Positions 28,190 to 37,800 of a stretch of 64,000 bases of DNA are shown piece by piece. Position 1 is the first letter of the stretch. Each line of letters starts with the position of its first letter. The notes under the pieces were generated by a model, which was not told the origin of the DNA, did not search any database, and saw only the letters and a list, made by a program, of their open reading frames with translations. Source of the DNA: Janthinobacterium lividum (GTDB taxonomy: Bacteria; Pseudomonadota; Gammaproteobacteria; Burkholderiales; Burkholderiaceae_D); NCBI RefSeq assembly GCF_034424625.1, contig NZ_CP139977.1, positions 1-64,000 on the forward strand. Direction: 5' to 3'. The position numbers and the translations under genes were made by a program.

Positions 28190-29900
28190 GATTAAATATT
28201 TCCTTAAGGCTATTAACATTCTTATTATTGTAAATTTCTTCGAATTTAAATTTAAATATTTTATCCCCAAGTATATTTAGAAAATCTTCGATGTATTCTT
28301 TTTCAATAGCTGTGTAGCTTTTATTGTCCAAGAGTTTCATGAAATCCCGAATTTTCAGAGATGAAAATAAACCACTGGTCATGCCTTCTAAGAATAAAGG
28401 ACCTGCATATAAATCGTACAAGTTAGCACCAAAAGTCTCCAGCGAGTGGTTGAAATTTTGTGCATCAGATTCGCGATCACCCAGTATCGCGATATTTTGC
28501 CTTGGTAGATCAGATATGAGTAAAGGTGAATGGGATGTTAAAATTAATTGAATCTTTCGATTAGTAGCTATTGACAATATTGTGAGTAGGCGATATAAAA
28601 AATCAACCTGCCATTTCGGATGCAGATATAGATCTCCCTCATCAATTAAAAGGATTACGTTATCCTCAGCAACCTTATCCAAAGCGGAAGTAAGAGTTGA
28701 AAATAGATTGAGATATGCTTTTTGGCCTGAACTCAATCCAAGCCAATCTAAGTTGATAAATCTTATGAAGCTCATATTTGCAGCATAGCTTTGCAGAAAA
28801 TTCCTGCTATACCCACTATATCTTATGATAAAACTTTGTTGCGACCTTTCTCGAATTGCATCGCTTGAATATTCCATGTCTAAGTCCGAACACATTGCTG
28901 GAAGATTCTCAATGAAATCAAATTGTTGCTTAAGCAGGATCCCGTCGGCAAGGCGTGGGTGTGAAAATATATCAAATTTCTCACTCTTAAAAATCCCAAA
29001 CTTCATACATCTTTTTTTTAATTCACGTATTAATTCTGCCAGAACTTCCTCAGTCGAAGTAAATCTGTCCATGACGTAACCGACATCAAAGTCAAGATCA
29101 ACTAAGTGATTCTCACCACGATCTGAAAATCTCACACTACCTAAGTAAGCATTTAAAAATCCAACATAGTATAAGTATTGGGACAACAGCGCAAATCTGG
29201 TCCTAGGTTGCAAATCTTTAGTTCGGCGACGGATAAATTTATGTAGTTCCGATAGATTTTTTGATGACAGAAGGTTTTGACGTATACCTGTAAATGTGTT
29301 GAATACGTTTACAGTGATATGAGCTGCGATCGGCTCTTCTATTTCCAATTCACTGAAATAAGGAGATTCAAGAAACGAAATTTGTTTTGAAAAATCCAAA
29401 TCCCATCGAAGTGCTGAGCGAAGATTTTTTGAATTTTCAGAAAGATCGAAGACTTCTTTACTGAAATTATTACGCCTCTGATCATTGACATTGGAAAAAA
29501 ATACGACGTCTAATGAGGATATATTGCCTCGGTGTTCTTCAAAATCTACGCACCTCGAAGTTGGAGGTGTCGGCGATGTAAAGTTGTAGTATCCGATATA
29601 TCTTTTCTTGCCACTCTGCTTTGTTATGACAAAAAAATCCTGCAATATCGATGTTTTTGATCCTTTTAATGAATTGCAAATCAATTCCAATGCATTACTT
29701 TTTCCAGAGCCATTTTTTCCAATTAGGGCTACGACATCAGTTACGTTGTAGGGAAAAAAATTTGCTGGTATTTTTTTTGTCCCTATTCGTTGAACAGAAT
29801 TCTTTTCTTTGCTGTACTTAAACTGAACCGTGGATGAAAGATTCAATTCAAAATCTTTCAAATTTTTGTATTCTTTAACCCAAATGTATATTATTTCCAT
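28182..29900 (-). CDS. SMC/OLD-like AAA ATPase, Septu PtuA-like
   Basis: A 572-residue ABC-type AAA ATPase. Walker A is GKNGSGKS (residues 61-68), the signature is LSSGQKAYLN, Walker B is VILLIDEGDLYLHPKWQ, and the H-loop is LILTSHSPLLISD. These motifs define the RecF/SMC-like AAA_15/AAA_21 ATPases used by Septu, retron-Septu, Gabija-like and related systems. No TOPRIM domain follows, which argues against Gabija/OLD. The HNH gene overlaps its 3' end, as in ptuA-ptuB. The upstream region (29901-30136) is very AT-rich and has a TATAAT-like box on the minus strand, without a convincing -35. The region is markedly AT-richer than its surroundings, suggesting recent acquisition. Confidence 0.8.
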   Translation of the reverse strand: MEIIYIWVKEYKNLKDFELNLSSTVQFKYSKEKNSVQRIGTKKIPANFFPYNVTDVVALIGKNGSGKSNALELICNSLKGSKTSILQDFFVITKQSGKKRYIGYYNFTSPTPPTSRCVDFEEHRGNISSLDVVFFSNVNDQRRNNFSKEVFDLSENSKNLRSALRWDLDFSKQISFLESPYFSELEIEEPIAAHITVNVFNTFTGIRQNLLSSKNLSELHKFIRRRTKDLQPRTRFALLSQYLYYVGFLNAYLGSVRFSDRGENHLVDLDFDVGYVMDRFTSTEEVLAELIRELKKRCMKFGIFKSEKFDIFSHPRLADGILLKQQFDFIENLPAMCSDLDMEYSSDAIRERSQQSFIIRYSGYSRNFLQSYAANMSFIRFINLDWLGLSSGQKAYLNLFSTLTSALDKVAEDNVILLIDEGDLYLHPKWQVDFLYRLLTILSIATNRKIQLILTSHSPLLISDLPRQNIAILGDRESDAQNFNHSLETFGANLYDLYAGPLFLEGMTSGLFSSLKIRDFMKLLDNKSYTAIEKEYIEDFLNILGDKIFKFKFEEIYNNKNVNSLKEIFNRD

Positions 29901-30136
29901 GAATTTCTTTCGTTGCTATTAAATTTTTATAAATATAAATTTCAGAGGTGTCGCAATTATAATATGTATGCATTGCCAACAGTCATTATTCCTGAATCGC
30001 GTCTAGTTTTTTCATGTTCTTGAAGCGAAGTCAACGACAGTTCCGCCTAGTGACGCAGACTGGACTCAGGTATATGATCCTGTTTCATGGGCGTGCTTTC
30101 CTGATTTTAGGTTCTACTTAGAGGGTGTAGACGAAA
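29901..30136. other. AT-rich upstream region of the Septu-like operon
   Basis: The promoter for the leftward ATPase/HNH operon should lie here. A TATTATAAT string appears on the minus strand near 29957-29966. No good -35 box lies at the usual spacing, so I do not call a promoter. No gene is seen. Confidence 0.35.
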
Positions 30137-30360
30137 TCAACGCTTAAAAGCGAGTCTGTTGAGTAGCATACGTGCTTCAGCCAACCACACCCAGGCTACC
30201 GAAACAGTGAATTTGCGGTCGTGATGCGTCACTCTGCGGCACCAGCGTTCCATCCACGCGTGTGTCCGTTCGGCGGCCCAACGCATGGGCAGGACCCTAA
30301 ACCCGGCATGCGCAGCTGCAGCATCTTCAGGGGGTGTCTTGGGATCGTGCAGCGTTCGCT
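30137..30360 (-). pseudogene. IS5-type transposase C-terminal remnant
   Basis: The minus strand reads FRVLPMRWAAERTHAWMERW and then WVWLAEARMLLNRLAFKR to a stop at 30137. This is the C-terminal DDE-domain end of IS5-family transposases (cf. FRVLPRRWVVERTFAWL), including the last catalytic Glu in the ERT motif. The N-terminal three quarters are missing; repeat copy J starts 20 bases to the right. It cannot be active. A matching N-terminal piece on the opposite strand lies at 4079-4166 beside copy A. Confidence 0.75.
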
Positions 30361-30380
30361 CGTCCCATTGGCCGGATGAC

Positions 30381-30762
30381 TGAATCGCCATCAGTAGCTT
30401 AGGCTCCCCTGATCCATGGTTCTTGAAAGATGAAAACCGATGGATCATGTTGGACATGGGCGTCCTGCAAAGCACCAGGTGTGCGATCTCGTAGCGGCCT
30501 GATCCAACGACGAGATCGGGTCTGGCCTGTCTATCTCCCCTGCCCTGCAGAGACTCATGCCGCGCTCAAGCAAGAGCTGCCTGAGCTTCGGCGGGTTCCC
30601 GCATTAACGTTCCCGCTGCAAAACGCCTTGTGACGGTAATCTCGGGTTCCGCGGTGCGCGGAGCAGTCGATTCGAGCTATCTCTCGCATCATTTCCGCTC
30701 TGCAACGATGCATTTAAGTTAAAGTGTTCCGTTGATAGATTGAGTCCGCAGCCAATAGCAGC
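30381..30762 (+). repeat. Dispersed repeat, copy J (class 3 right half)
   Basis: The left end is TGAATCGCCATC, with a perfect CGATCTCGT / ACGAGATCG hairpin and the CCCTGCCCTGCAGAGACTC block. After GCAAGAGCTGCC it switches to the class 3 right half shared only with copy D (CTCGGGTTCCGCGG, TCGCATCATTTCCGCTCTGC, GATGCATTTAAGTTAAAGTG). The right boundary is approximate. About 185 further bases before the next gene hold nothing I recognise. Confidence 0.8.
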
Positions 30763-30947
30763 CGATCGCCACTTCATTTTCTGATGCGGTTGTTCTTGTT
30801 ATTGGAAAGCTGGCTGGCTTCCTGAGCAGACGGTAGATTATAGGTACGAGAGTATTATTCGCGCCCAGTAGCGCTGCCTGAAATATACTGATCTCAGCAG
30901 GTTGTACCCAGCCTCGCGAACTTCATCATTTCGGGGAGCTAGACCAC

Positions 30948-31313
30948 ATGTGCCAAAGACTTGTATGTATAGTGTTGATCATAGCCACCCTTGCAGTGGG
31001 CTGCAGTGAGAAACCAGCCGCAAGCCTGTCATGCTCAATGATTTTCAACGGTAACCATCCGATGGACGCGCATATCACTATTTCGGCGAATGGGCAGACA
31101 GCGACCTTGGTCTGGGTTACCAAGACTCAAGACCTATCCACATGGATTATTCGTGGTCAACTTGATGGTAGGTTCTTCAAAGGAACCGTAGACGGAGATC
31201 TTGGGACGCATATATCCATTGATCGTACAACTGGGGAACTTGAGATGGCCGACAGCAAAGAACCCATTCGTCGCTATGTCGGAAAATGTGAAAGCTCAAA
31301 TAAGGATTTCTGA
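30948..31313 (+). CDS. Small putative lipoprotein
   Basis: A 121-residue protein with a signal peptide ending LAVGC (Cys about residue 19), so a probable lipoprotein. The mature part is a compact beta-rich domain with two more Cys residues (CSMIFNGN near the start and KCESS near the end) that may form a disulfide. I do not recognise the family. It lies between repeat copies J and K, 99 bases upstream of a PLD-like gene in the same direction, so the two may be co-transcribed. Confidence 0.55.
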   Translation: MCQRLVCIVLIIATLAVGCSEKPAASLSCSMIFNGNHPMDAHITISANGQTATLVWVTKTQDLSTWIIRGQLDGRFFKGTVDGDLGTHISIDRTTGELEMADSKEPIRRYVGKCESSNKDF

Positions 31314-31412
31314 GTTTGTATTAGTGAATCACCGAACCATTCATCCAACCTGAACGCGATAGCGCGCGCCGGTTAGCACGATAACGTTTGGCGTCAATTG
31401 GGAGTCACTGCC

Positions 31413-32237
31413 ATGTCGAACCTGAGTCTGTTAAGCCAAGACATTTGGGCGACTCTAGCGTCTGAGTCGGCTAAGTCCACTGGCATGACTGCTGCGGTCG
31501 CCTACGTCACGAATGTTGACGAGCTCCAGTTCCGGGCCAACGATACCCTCGTGCTCGATGCATCTCCCGCTTCAATCCAAGCCGGCAAGACCAGCGCACT
31601 CGTTGTCGAGCGGCTTTTCGACAAAGGCGTATTGCTTTATTCCTGTCCGAATCTTCATGCCAAGATATACGCATTTGGAAGTTCGGTCGTCGTCGGTTCA
31701 CCGAATCTTTCTTCGAGTTCCAGAAGCACACTTATTGAATGCGCCATCCTCTCACGCTCCCCCCTGCTCGTCGTGGAAGCCAGAAACTGGATTGAGCAGC
31801 TTGCCTCGCGCTCAATACAAATTGATCGGGACTACGTGAATCAGATAAAGTCAATCGCTGTCGAACCAGTAGTACCTCCGCAGGAAAAACCGGGCCTCAC
31901 AGGTCTTTGGTACCTGAAGACCGCCCCGAATGCTCTCTCGAACAACATGCGAGCCTATTTCTTAGCATTGATCATCGCTCAGCTCGGTACAGTTCAAGCG
32001 CAACGCGCGTTTCGGCTCTGGCCCGGAGCGGATTTCAGGCAACACAAGAAGGAAGGGCGATTGCAACAAGTCGGTGACCGTTACGTACTAACACCGCGGG
32101 GCGTCGACTATTTCTCCCTGCCGAAGCAGCGAGCAAAGGACGACCTGCTACAGCTATTCGTTGTGGCCGTGCGCACTGGCAACGGCGCAGACCTACCAGT
32201 AGACGAAACGCGAATGCTCCGCTTGTCCGAGGTGTAA
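31413..32237 (+). CDS. Single-motif phospholipase-D-like protein
   Basis: A 274-residue protein with one HKD-like motif at about residues 83-105: NLHAKIYAFG followed by VVVGSPNLSSSSRS. This is the H-x-K...S-x-N form seen in PLD-family nucleases such as Nuc/BfiI-like enzymes, which work as dimers when only one motif is present. The C-terminal half (from about residue 165) looks like a helical or winged-helix domain, possibly for DNA binding. ATG 31413 was preferred over the TTG at 31398 because GGGAG lies eight bases upstream. It is flanked by repeat copies J and K. Confidence 0.65.
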   Translation: MSNLSLLSQDIWATLASESAKSTGMTAAVAYVTNVDELQFRANDTLVLDASPASIQAGKTSALVVERLFDKGVLLYSCPNLHAKIYAFGSSVVVGSPNLSSSSRSTLIECAILSRSPLLVVEARNWIEQLASRSIQIDRDYVNQIKSIAVEPVVPPQEKPGLTGLWYLKTAPNALSNNMRAYFLALIIAQLGTVQAQRAFRLWPGADFRQHKKEGRLQQVGDRYVLTPRGVDYFSLPKQRAKDDLLQLFVVAVRTGNGADLPVDETRMLRLSEV

Positions 32238-32336
32238 ACGTTAAGCACAACACTTCATGTCAAACGTAGAAGTCTACTTGTCGATCTTCCCCGACGTCGA
32301 TTTCGGGGCGCAAGCGGATGGAGCCGATTAGCGCTC

Positions 32337-32770
32337 TGAGGCGCTGCCAGTAGCTTACTTTCATGATCCTTGATCCATGGTTCTTGAAAGAAGAAGAGCC
32401 GATGATCGTGTTGAGGCCTGGGCGTCCTGAGAAGCATCTGGTGTGCGATCGCGTAGCAGCCTAATCCACCGACGAGATCGGGGCTGGCCTGTCTATCTCC
32501 CCTGCCCTGCAAAAACTCCTACCGCGCGCTAGCAAAAGCGGACCGTCCCTGCCTATAACTGTCGGCGAAGGATCGTTTATCCGATCGAGGCAGCAGCAGT
32601 GCGCCTGCTTTTGCGCGCGATAGCGGCACAGTTGGCTACGATAAACTAGCCCGTCTTCTGCTTCGTGCGCTCGGCCACGCGCTGGCGGTGGACTGGTCAT
32701 CATGAGCATCCCAGCCCGCTCAATTGCGAAAAGCGGTAATTTGAGCGTCTAGCGAACTCGTGGCAATTCA
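32337..32770 (+). repeat. Dispersed repeat, copy K (complete, class 2, with target duplication)
   Basis: The best complete copy, 434 bases. The left end is TGAGGCGCTGCC, an imperfect match to the family end TGAATCGCCACC. The right end is CGTGGCAATTCA, nearly its inverse complement. The bases just outside are CTC on the left (32334-32336) and CTC on the right (32771-32773), consistent with a 3-bp target duplication. No transposase is encoded. TGA...TCA ends with a 3-bp duplication are compatible with mobilisation by an IS3-family transposase, but that is an inference. Confidence 0.8.
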
Positions 32771-33116
32771 CTCTACTATCCTATTGCGGACCAAGCTCTA
32801 ACCGTAACAGTACCCCGCATCTGACGATGCCTATTCGAGATGCGCCACGTTCGCCGCCATGGCGAATCCCAGTCACGGCTGGTCCTGATCGTGAAGGTTC
32901 TAGGCCGACGCAAGATGCCGAGCGACCTCACAAAGCTTGCCAAAGCCAAACAGCCGTAAGATGGCTAAGCGGCGACCGTGATGACGGGGGCATATGCCCG
33001 GCGCGCAGGTTGAACCACGATCTCGCCATGTTGGTCGAGCGACACATAAATGTGTGAGCCCATGTCAGGCATTGAGGCGTCCAATCCCCCCTTACTTTAT
33101 TCACTTGGGAAAGTAA
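32771..33116. other. Gap right of repeat copy K
   Basis: This 346-base gap lies before the end of the minus-strand nuclease-like gene. Short frames exist, but none has protein-like composition or a ribosome binding site. I see no repeat copy or terminator here. Confidence 0.4.
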
Positions 33117-34289
33117 TTAGGAGCTAGCAACCAGATCGGAGATAACTTTCCAACCAGTTTTGCAGTCGTCATGAGTAGCGTGTTGGCCTTTCGATATCCG
33201 CTGCGCCAATTTACGATGAAAAGCTTCCGCAAATACTCCCCAAGGGTAAAAGCCGAGCATTTTTACTTTGTGAGCGCGAATATCCTCTTCAAGTGATTCC
33301 CAGTCACAATATGTTTCATTGGATGGTTTGCACCACTGATTCATGAATATGCGTGCGTGCTTATCAATCAACGAAAGAGATCGGGTGTGCCCTCCCGGAT
33401 CATAGTATTTAACAATATGATGCAGTCGTTTAGCAAACGCATTAACGGGCGAAAACGGAGGATCTTGCTCTGCTAGGTGTCCGAGGTCCAGCAGCGGTGC
33501 CGCATTTACAAGCGTGAAACAATAGGGGACATGCTCATTGTCGGTCTGCCATAGAAAGGCGAAGCCGTGACTCCGTAGGGCTGTTCCTTTTCGCGCCATT
33601 GCCATCCCCGCCAAACGCATTCGAGGCACATATCTTGACAACGATTCGTCTTGCGGACCTAAACACTCCAGCCCGATCAAGTGCCCCCCAAGAGCATCCA
33701 TCGGAATTTTGGCGGCTTGTTCGGTATCGGTAAAGAATCGAATATCTTTTATTCGGAGTCGCTTTTCCCCGTTCTCTATCCATGGTTCCATACAAATGAC
33801 AGAACGCCCCAGCCAGACAACTTCGTTGAAGATGAAGTGCCTTAATAGTGGTGGCCAAGCGCTTGACACTATGACATTTACTATGTCGCTGTCGGCAAGT
33901 AGCGGCATATATTTTCGAATCGCAGCTGCATAGGCACCAATTTCGGTACCAGCTTCCCGAGTGGCTTGAACGCGATTCTTCAACTCAACGATGATTATTG
34001 ATTCCTTCTCTTGGTCGTACAAGATGAAATCAGGCCTAAGGGCTTCCATCTTTTTCAGCGATATGTTCCTGTCCGCCGTCAATATTTTCACATAGGTCAA
34101 CGCTCCCCATGCCAATTCATAGCTTTCGACGAATTTTTCCTCCGCGTAGCCTTTGGGCCTGAAATTTTCTAGGTAGAGAGAATTACTAACTAAGGCTTCA
34201 AATGCCATATTGTCATGCTCTAGTACACCCTCAATCCATTGCTGCATTGCAGCTTCATTGTCGAATAATTTTTTATCAGTCTTCTTCAT
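33117..34289 (-). CDS. PD-(D/E)xK nuclease-like protein
   Basis: A 390-residue protein. Around residues 89-113 it reads LRPDFILYDQEKESIIIVEL followed by KNR, a textbook PD...ExK arrangement (strand-turn-strand with Asp, then Glu-x-Lys). It is probably a DNA endonuclease. The nuclease domain sits in the N-terminal third; the rest is a mixed domain of unknown type. Shedu (DUF4263) proteins share the fold, but their nuclease domain is usually C-terminal, so I do not use that name. It is a single gene on the minus strand, just outside the repeat array. The upstream bases 34290-34471 show no clear promoter. Confidence 0.65.
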   Translation of the reverse strand: MKKTDKKLFDNEAAMQQWIEGVLEHDNMAFEALVSNSLYLENFRPKGYAEEKFVESYELAWGALTYVKILTADRNISLKKMEALRPDFILYDQEKESIIIVELKNRVQATREAGTEIGAYAAAIRKYMPLLADSDIVNVIVSSAWPPLLRHFIFNEVVWLGRSVICMEPWIENGEKRLRIKDIRFFTDTEQAAKIPMDALGGHLIGLECLGPQDESLSRYVPRMRLAGMAMARKGTALRSHGFAFLWQTDNEHVPYCFTLVNAAPLLDLGHLAEQDPPFSPVNAFAKRLHHIVKYYDPGGHTRSLSLIDKHARIFMNQWCKPSNETYCDWESLEEDIRAHKVKMLGFYPWGVFAEAFHRKLAQRISKGQHATHDDCKTGWKVISDLVASS

Positions 34290-34471
34290 TAGGAGTCACG
34301 GATATCCAGATATTGGCAGTAGTGTAAGTTATTCATACGTTCGGCGGCCGAGAGGCTTCGCTGCTCTACGCTCCAGCAAGTTGCCTCGATAGGTACTGAA
34401 CCTCATCATGCCTCAATGCAACATCCTGATGGAGCCCAAGATGAAGCAATTACCGCCAGCATCCAGTATGA

Positions 34472-34810
34472 CCAACATTAACGCCGATCAGCCCCCTCAA
34501 GCCCGGGACGAATGCGTACGAGGCGCTACTGCAATGTCCAAAGCGCAGCGTCCTTCCCTTCCGTCGGACCATCCGCCGCCAAGAACTGCGACAGATCCTC
34601 CCCCTGGCGGAAACAACGATCTACGAAATGGAGCGTCGCGGCGAGTTCCCGCGTCGCTTCAACTTGACGCCGCGCCGCGTCGTGTGGGATTTTGCCTAAG
34701 TGGAGGCGTGGATCGAGGTCCGCAAACAATCCCGACGCGCCGGCATTTCAAAACCGGATGTAAGCCTACGAAAAACTCGCCCTGGCCGGCCGGGCACGAT
34801 TGAGGAGTGA
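34472..34810 (+). pseudogene. AlpA-type phage/ICE regulator with nonsense codon
   Basis: The frame reads NAYEALLQCPKRSVLPFRR, then LAETTIYEMERRGEFPRRFN and LTPRRVVWDFA. A TAA at 34697-34699 follows, and then, in the same frame, VEAWIEVRKQSRRAG and on to TGA at 34808. AlpA-family excision or integration regulators have exactly this HTH (ETTIYEMERRGEFP) followed by a V-W-D-x-A-E-V-E-A-W segment, so the stop replaces what is normally a Glu codon. The first part might still fold as an HTH. Such genes regulate excision of islands; its loss would favour immobility. No good start codon is visible upstream. Confidence 0.65.
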
Positions 34811-34820
34811 GCCCATGCCG

Positions 34821-37800
34821 TTATTCGGGCCATAGACGTTCGATATCTAATCGATACTGCTCCTCGCTTAACGGTGGATCGTTGCGCCGAGATAGCCTTT
34901 CATCAGGCAGGCCAGCGATCGCACGGAACCGCGGATACAAATCGCGCCGCCGGTCAGCCTCGATCTTTGCAAGGGTTTCTTTAACTTGTCGAGAAAGGCC
35001 TCGCGGCGACCAAATTTGGCCTCGCTCATCAATGACGACCACCAGCGAACGATTAGTAAAGCTGCTGGTGTCACCGGCACGCCCGCTCGACTTACCTCTA
35101 TGGTATTTTTGGAGCGTGAGTACGATGACAAGGCTACGCTCGGATACCTTGAGCAGGGAAAGCAATTCGCCACGACCGATGAACAAGCGGTATCCAGTCT
35201 CGCTCCAGGCATAGTCCCCCCGCCCACCCTCGGCACCCCAGGCTTCGGCACGATACGCTGTTCTCCCGTCAATTGACCAGCGGCGGCCCACCTGATCGTC
35301 CGCACTTGTACCCAACAGGTCTCTCGTCCACTGTGACGGAAAAGGCCTGTCGAGTGCCGTGGCGGCACCATAAGGATCATGCCGATCAAGTTGGCGCTCG
35401 GCGTTTGGCGTCGTCTCCACCCATGGCTGAACCGTGTGGCCGCCGCCGAAGTGACGGACAATCTCATCTTCATCGTCAGGCAACCATTTGAAGAATGCTT
35501 CAGATGACAGCACCGTCATGGACACCGCTCGCGCATCACTCGCATTCGCCACTACGCTTCGAAGCGTGACTGTTGTGTCCCTCCCGATCGACCAACGTCC
35601 CGCAATCTGAAGCCAGTCGGCTGCCACCTTACCGTCCTGCAAACCGAGCAACGGTGTTAGCAGATTGCTGTCCTCGCGGACGGTGCTTCTCTCTCCACTC
35701 TCCGGCATAGGCATGTCCAGCTCCTTGGTAAGGTCGAGCGGAAAGGGATCGGTGAGATCGGCAAGCCAGAGGCCATCGTTTCTTGATAGTGTGTATTCCC
35801 TCAGGAACGTGGCCCAAGCATCGCCGTTCCAGTCATCGCCTGCAATTGCCCGTGTCGCCAGCAACTCGCCGGCAACAAGCATAAGTGCATGCCATCCGAG
35901 ATATCCCCCATACCTATCTCGGTCTGGAACATACCCCGAAGACCAGGATTCGTCATTGCTTCTACTGCGTGGGCAAACGTACATTCCTCGCACGGTTGCG
36001 TCCCAACGCCGCACCCACGCACTGATGCGGTCTTCCACCTCCCAGCCTGGACAAGCGAAGATGTGGCACAAACGCTCGACCTGATATTTGTTGAAGTCGT
36101 AGTCGAGGTGAAAGCCATCTTCTGGTCGCGGCGAGGAGCCGGGCCTGGTTGCATACCGGAACTCACGATAATCGGTTCCAGGCGCTGATGGGAAGGGCGA
36201 CCGGTTTGCGGAGCCAAGCTTAGCAAGCATAGCTTCGCGCTCTTCGGGTCTGAGTGCAGGCGCAAGCGCGCGAAGTATGTCTATCGCGAACGCACGCATG
36301 ACAACGTGCGGGAACTTCGTAGAACAGACGATCTGTTCAAAAAATGCGCGATGGGGTATAAATACGGTAGCGGCGTCCTTCGCTATGCGGGCGAGCGCCA
36401 TCAACAGCCAGAGCTGCGCATGCATTACGTAGAAAGGCAGCTTCGCATCGCCGAAAGGCAAATTCGAAGTTGCCCCGAAGCGGTCAATCAGCCTATCAAT
36501 CACATCTGATCGGCCAGCCGTCATCAAGCGCCGAACAGCATGGGCGGCACGCCAACGCATTGCTGCGACCGGGTGGCCCAGCCTCGCCCACACGAATCCC
36601 GCTACAAATGTTGCCTCATCGGGCGGCACTGTAAAACGCACGTTCCACGGTCCGTCACCAACTTCGGACGGCAACTTTTCATCTGTGTTTGCCAGAAACC
36701 GTTCGAGGCCTTCCGCGAGAGCACTGGCACTGACGTCAGGTGCCAGTCTTGCGGCGAGCGCGAGCCAAGCATTACCACCAAGACTGTCCGAGGTACTCCT
36801 AAGCGCGGCAACTACATGCTCGACAAGGGTGGCCCGTTTGGAATGAAAACTCAGCTCCAGCCCCCGCCAGCCGCCCCACGCGTCGTTGCTTGAACTGGCA
36901 AGTTCGGAGGCATGCTTGGTGGCCAGGCGCAGCCCCAAGTCAGGCAAAGCATCACGCATAGCCGCTGACGACCTCCCCCACTCCTCTAGGTAGCCGTCCA
37001 ATGCGTGGATTTTGTCAACAAGCGTGGCGGCCGTTGTTTCAACGACTGCGCGGACGAACCCCAGGCGCTCGGTGGGAGAGTTCGCTTGCTTAGCCAAATC
37101 GATTAGTGTTCGAACTGGCCAACGCCGCCCTGACTGGTCAATTTCTTCATTAAGGATCTGACGATCAATGTCATCAGCGTCCGTGAGATCCGCAGGAAAG
37201 ACGGGCGGCGGCTTCGCCGCAGCTGACGGAGGCATGACTGTTCGCGATTCTGATTGAGGGCCAAGGCGCGCAAGCAAGCCCTCGATTCGTAATAGCGCAT
37301 GAGAAGTGGCAGGAAGACCCTGCTCACATAGGTCATGTAGCCGCTGGATGGTCTCTCGTGCGGGAGACAGTTGATCCTCACGATCGATCTCGGTCAGAAG
37401 GAAATCGAAGAACCATTCCCATCGTTTTTGAGGTAGACGGCGAATGACTTCTGACGCGAAGTCTGATATGTGCCACGTCCACGTTTCGACTGGAGCAGCC
37501 AAGCCGAATAGCGCGACGGCGGCTTCCACCGAAAGCTTCGAATCACGAACGAGGATAGTTAACGCGGGACCGAGTGACAGTCCGAGCCTAGCCGCGTCAC
37601 GATCGTCCAGTCGTGCCAGCGTAGCCAACGTCGCTCGACCAGCAGTCGGTACCATCGTTTTCGCGTATTCAGTCCAAGGAAATTTGCCATCCTCGTTCTG
37701 ATTCAGCTCAAGGATACGCGCCATGGTGTGCGCCGACGCCGGCTGCAGTTCAGGACCCGAATAGCGGCCGGTCAGCTCCAACAAGTGGTTGGTACGATCA

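Noticed and set aside
27128..29900. Gabija system
   Set aside because: The ATPase has no TOPRIM domain and the partner is an HNH nuclease, not a UvrD-like helicase.
4160..32770. Integron cassette array with attC sites
   Set aside because: The repeats are ~430-480 bases with different right halves, lack the attC core (RYYYAAC...GTTRRRY) and no integron integrase is present. Orientation bias alone is not enough.
4160..32770. CRISPR array
   Set aside because: Copies are much too long, diverged and kilobases apart; there are no short regular spacers and no Cas genes.
33117..34289. Shedu (DUF4263) assignment
   Set aside because: The PD-ExK motif is in the N-terminal third, while Shedu nucleases have it at the C-terminus.
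34408..34803. 131-residue plus-strand frame overlapping the AlpA remnant
   Set aside because: It is proline-rich and arginine-rich nonsense in another phase; the AlpA-like frame is the protein-like one.
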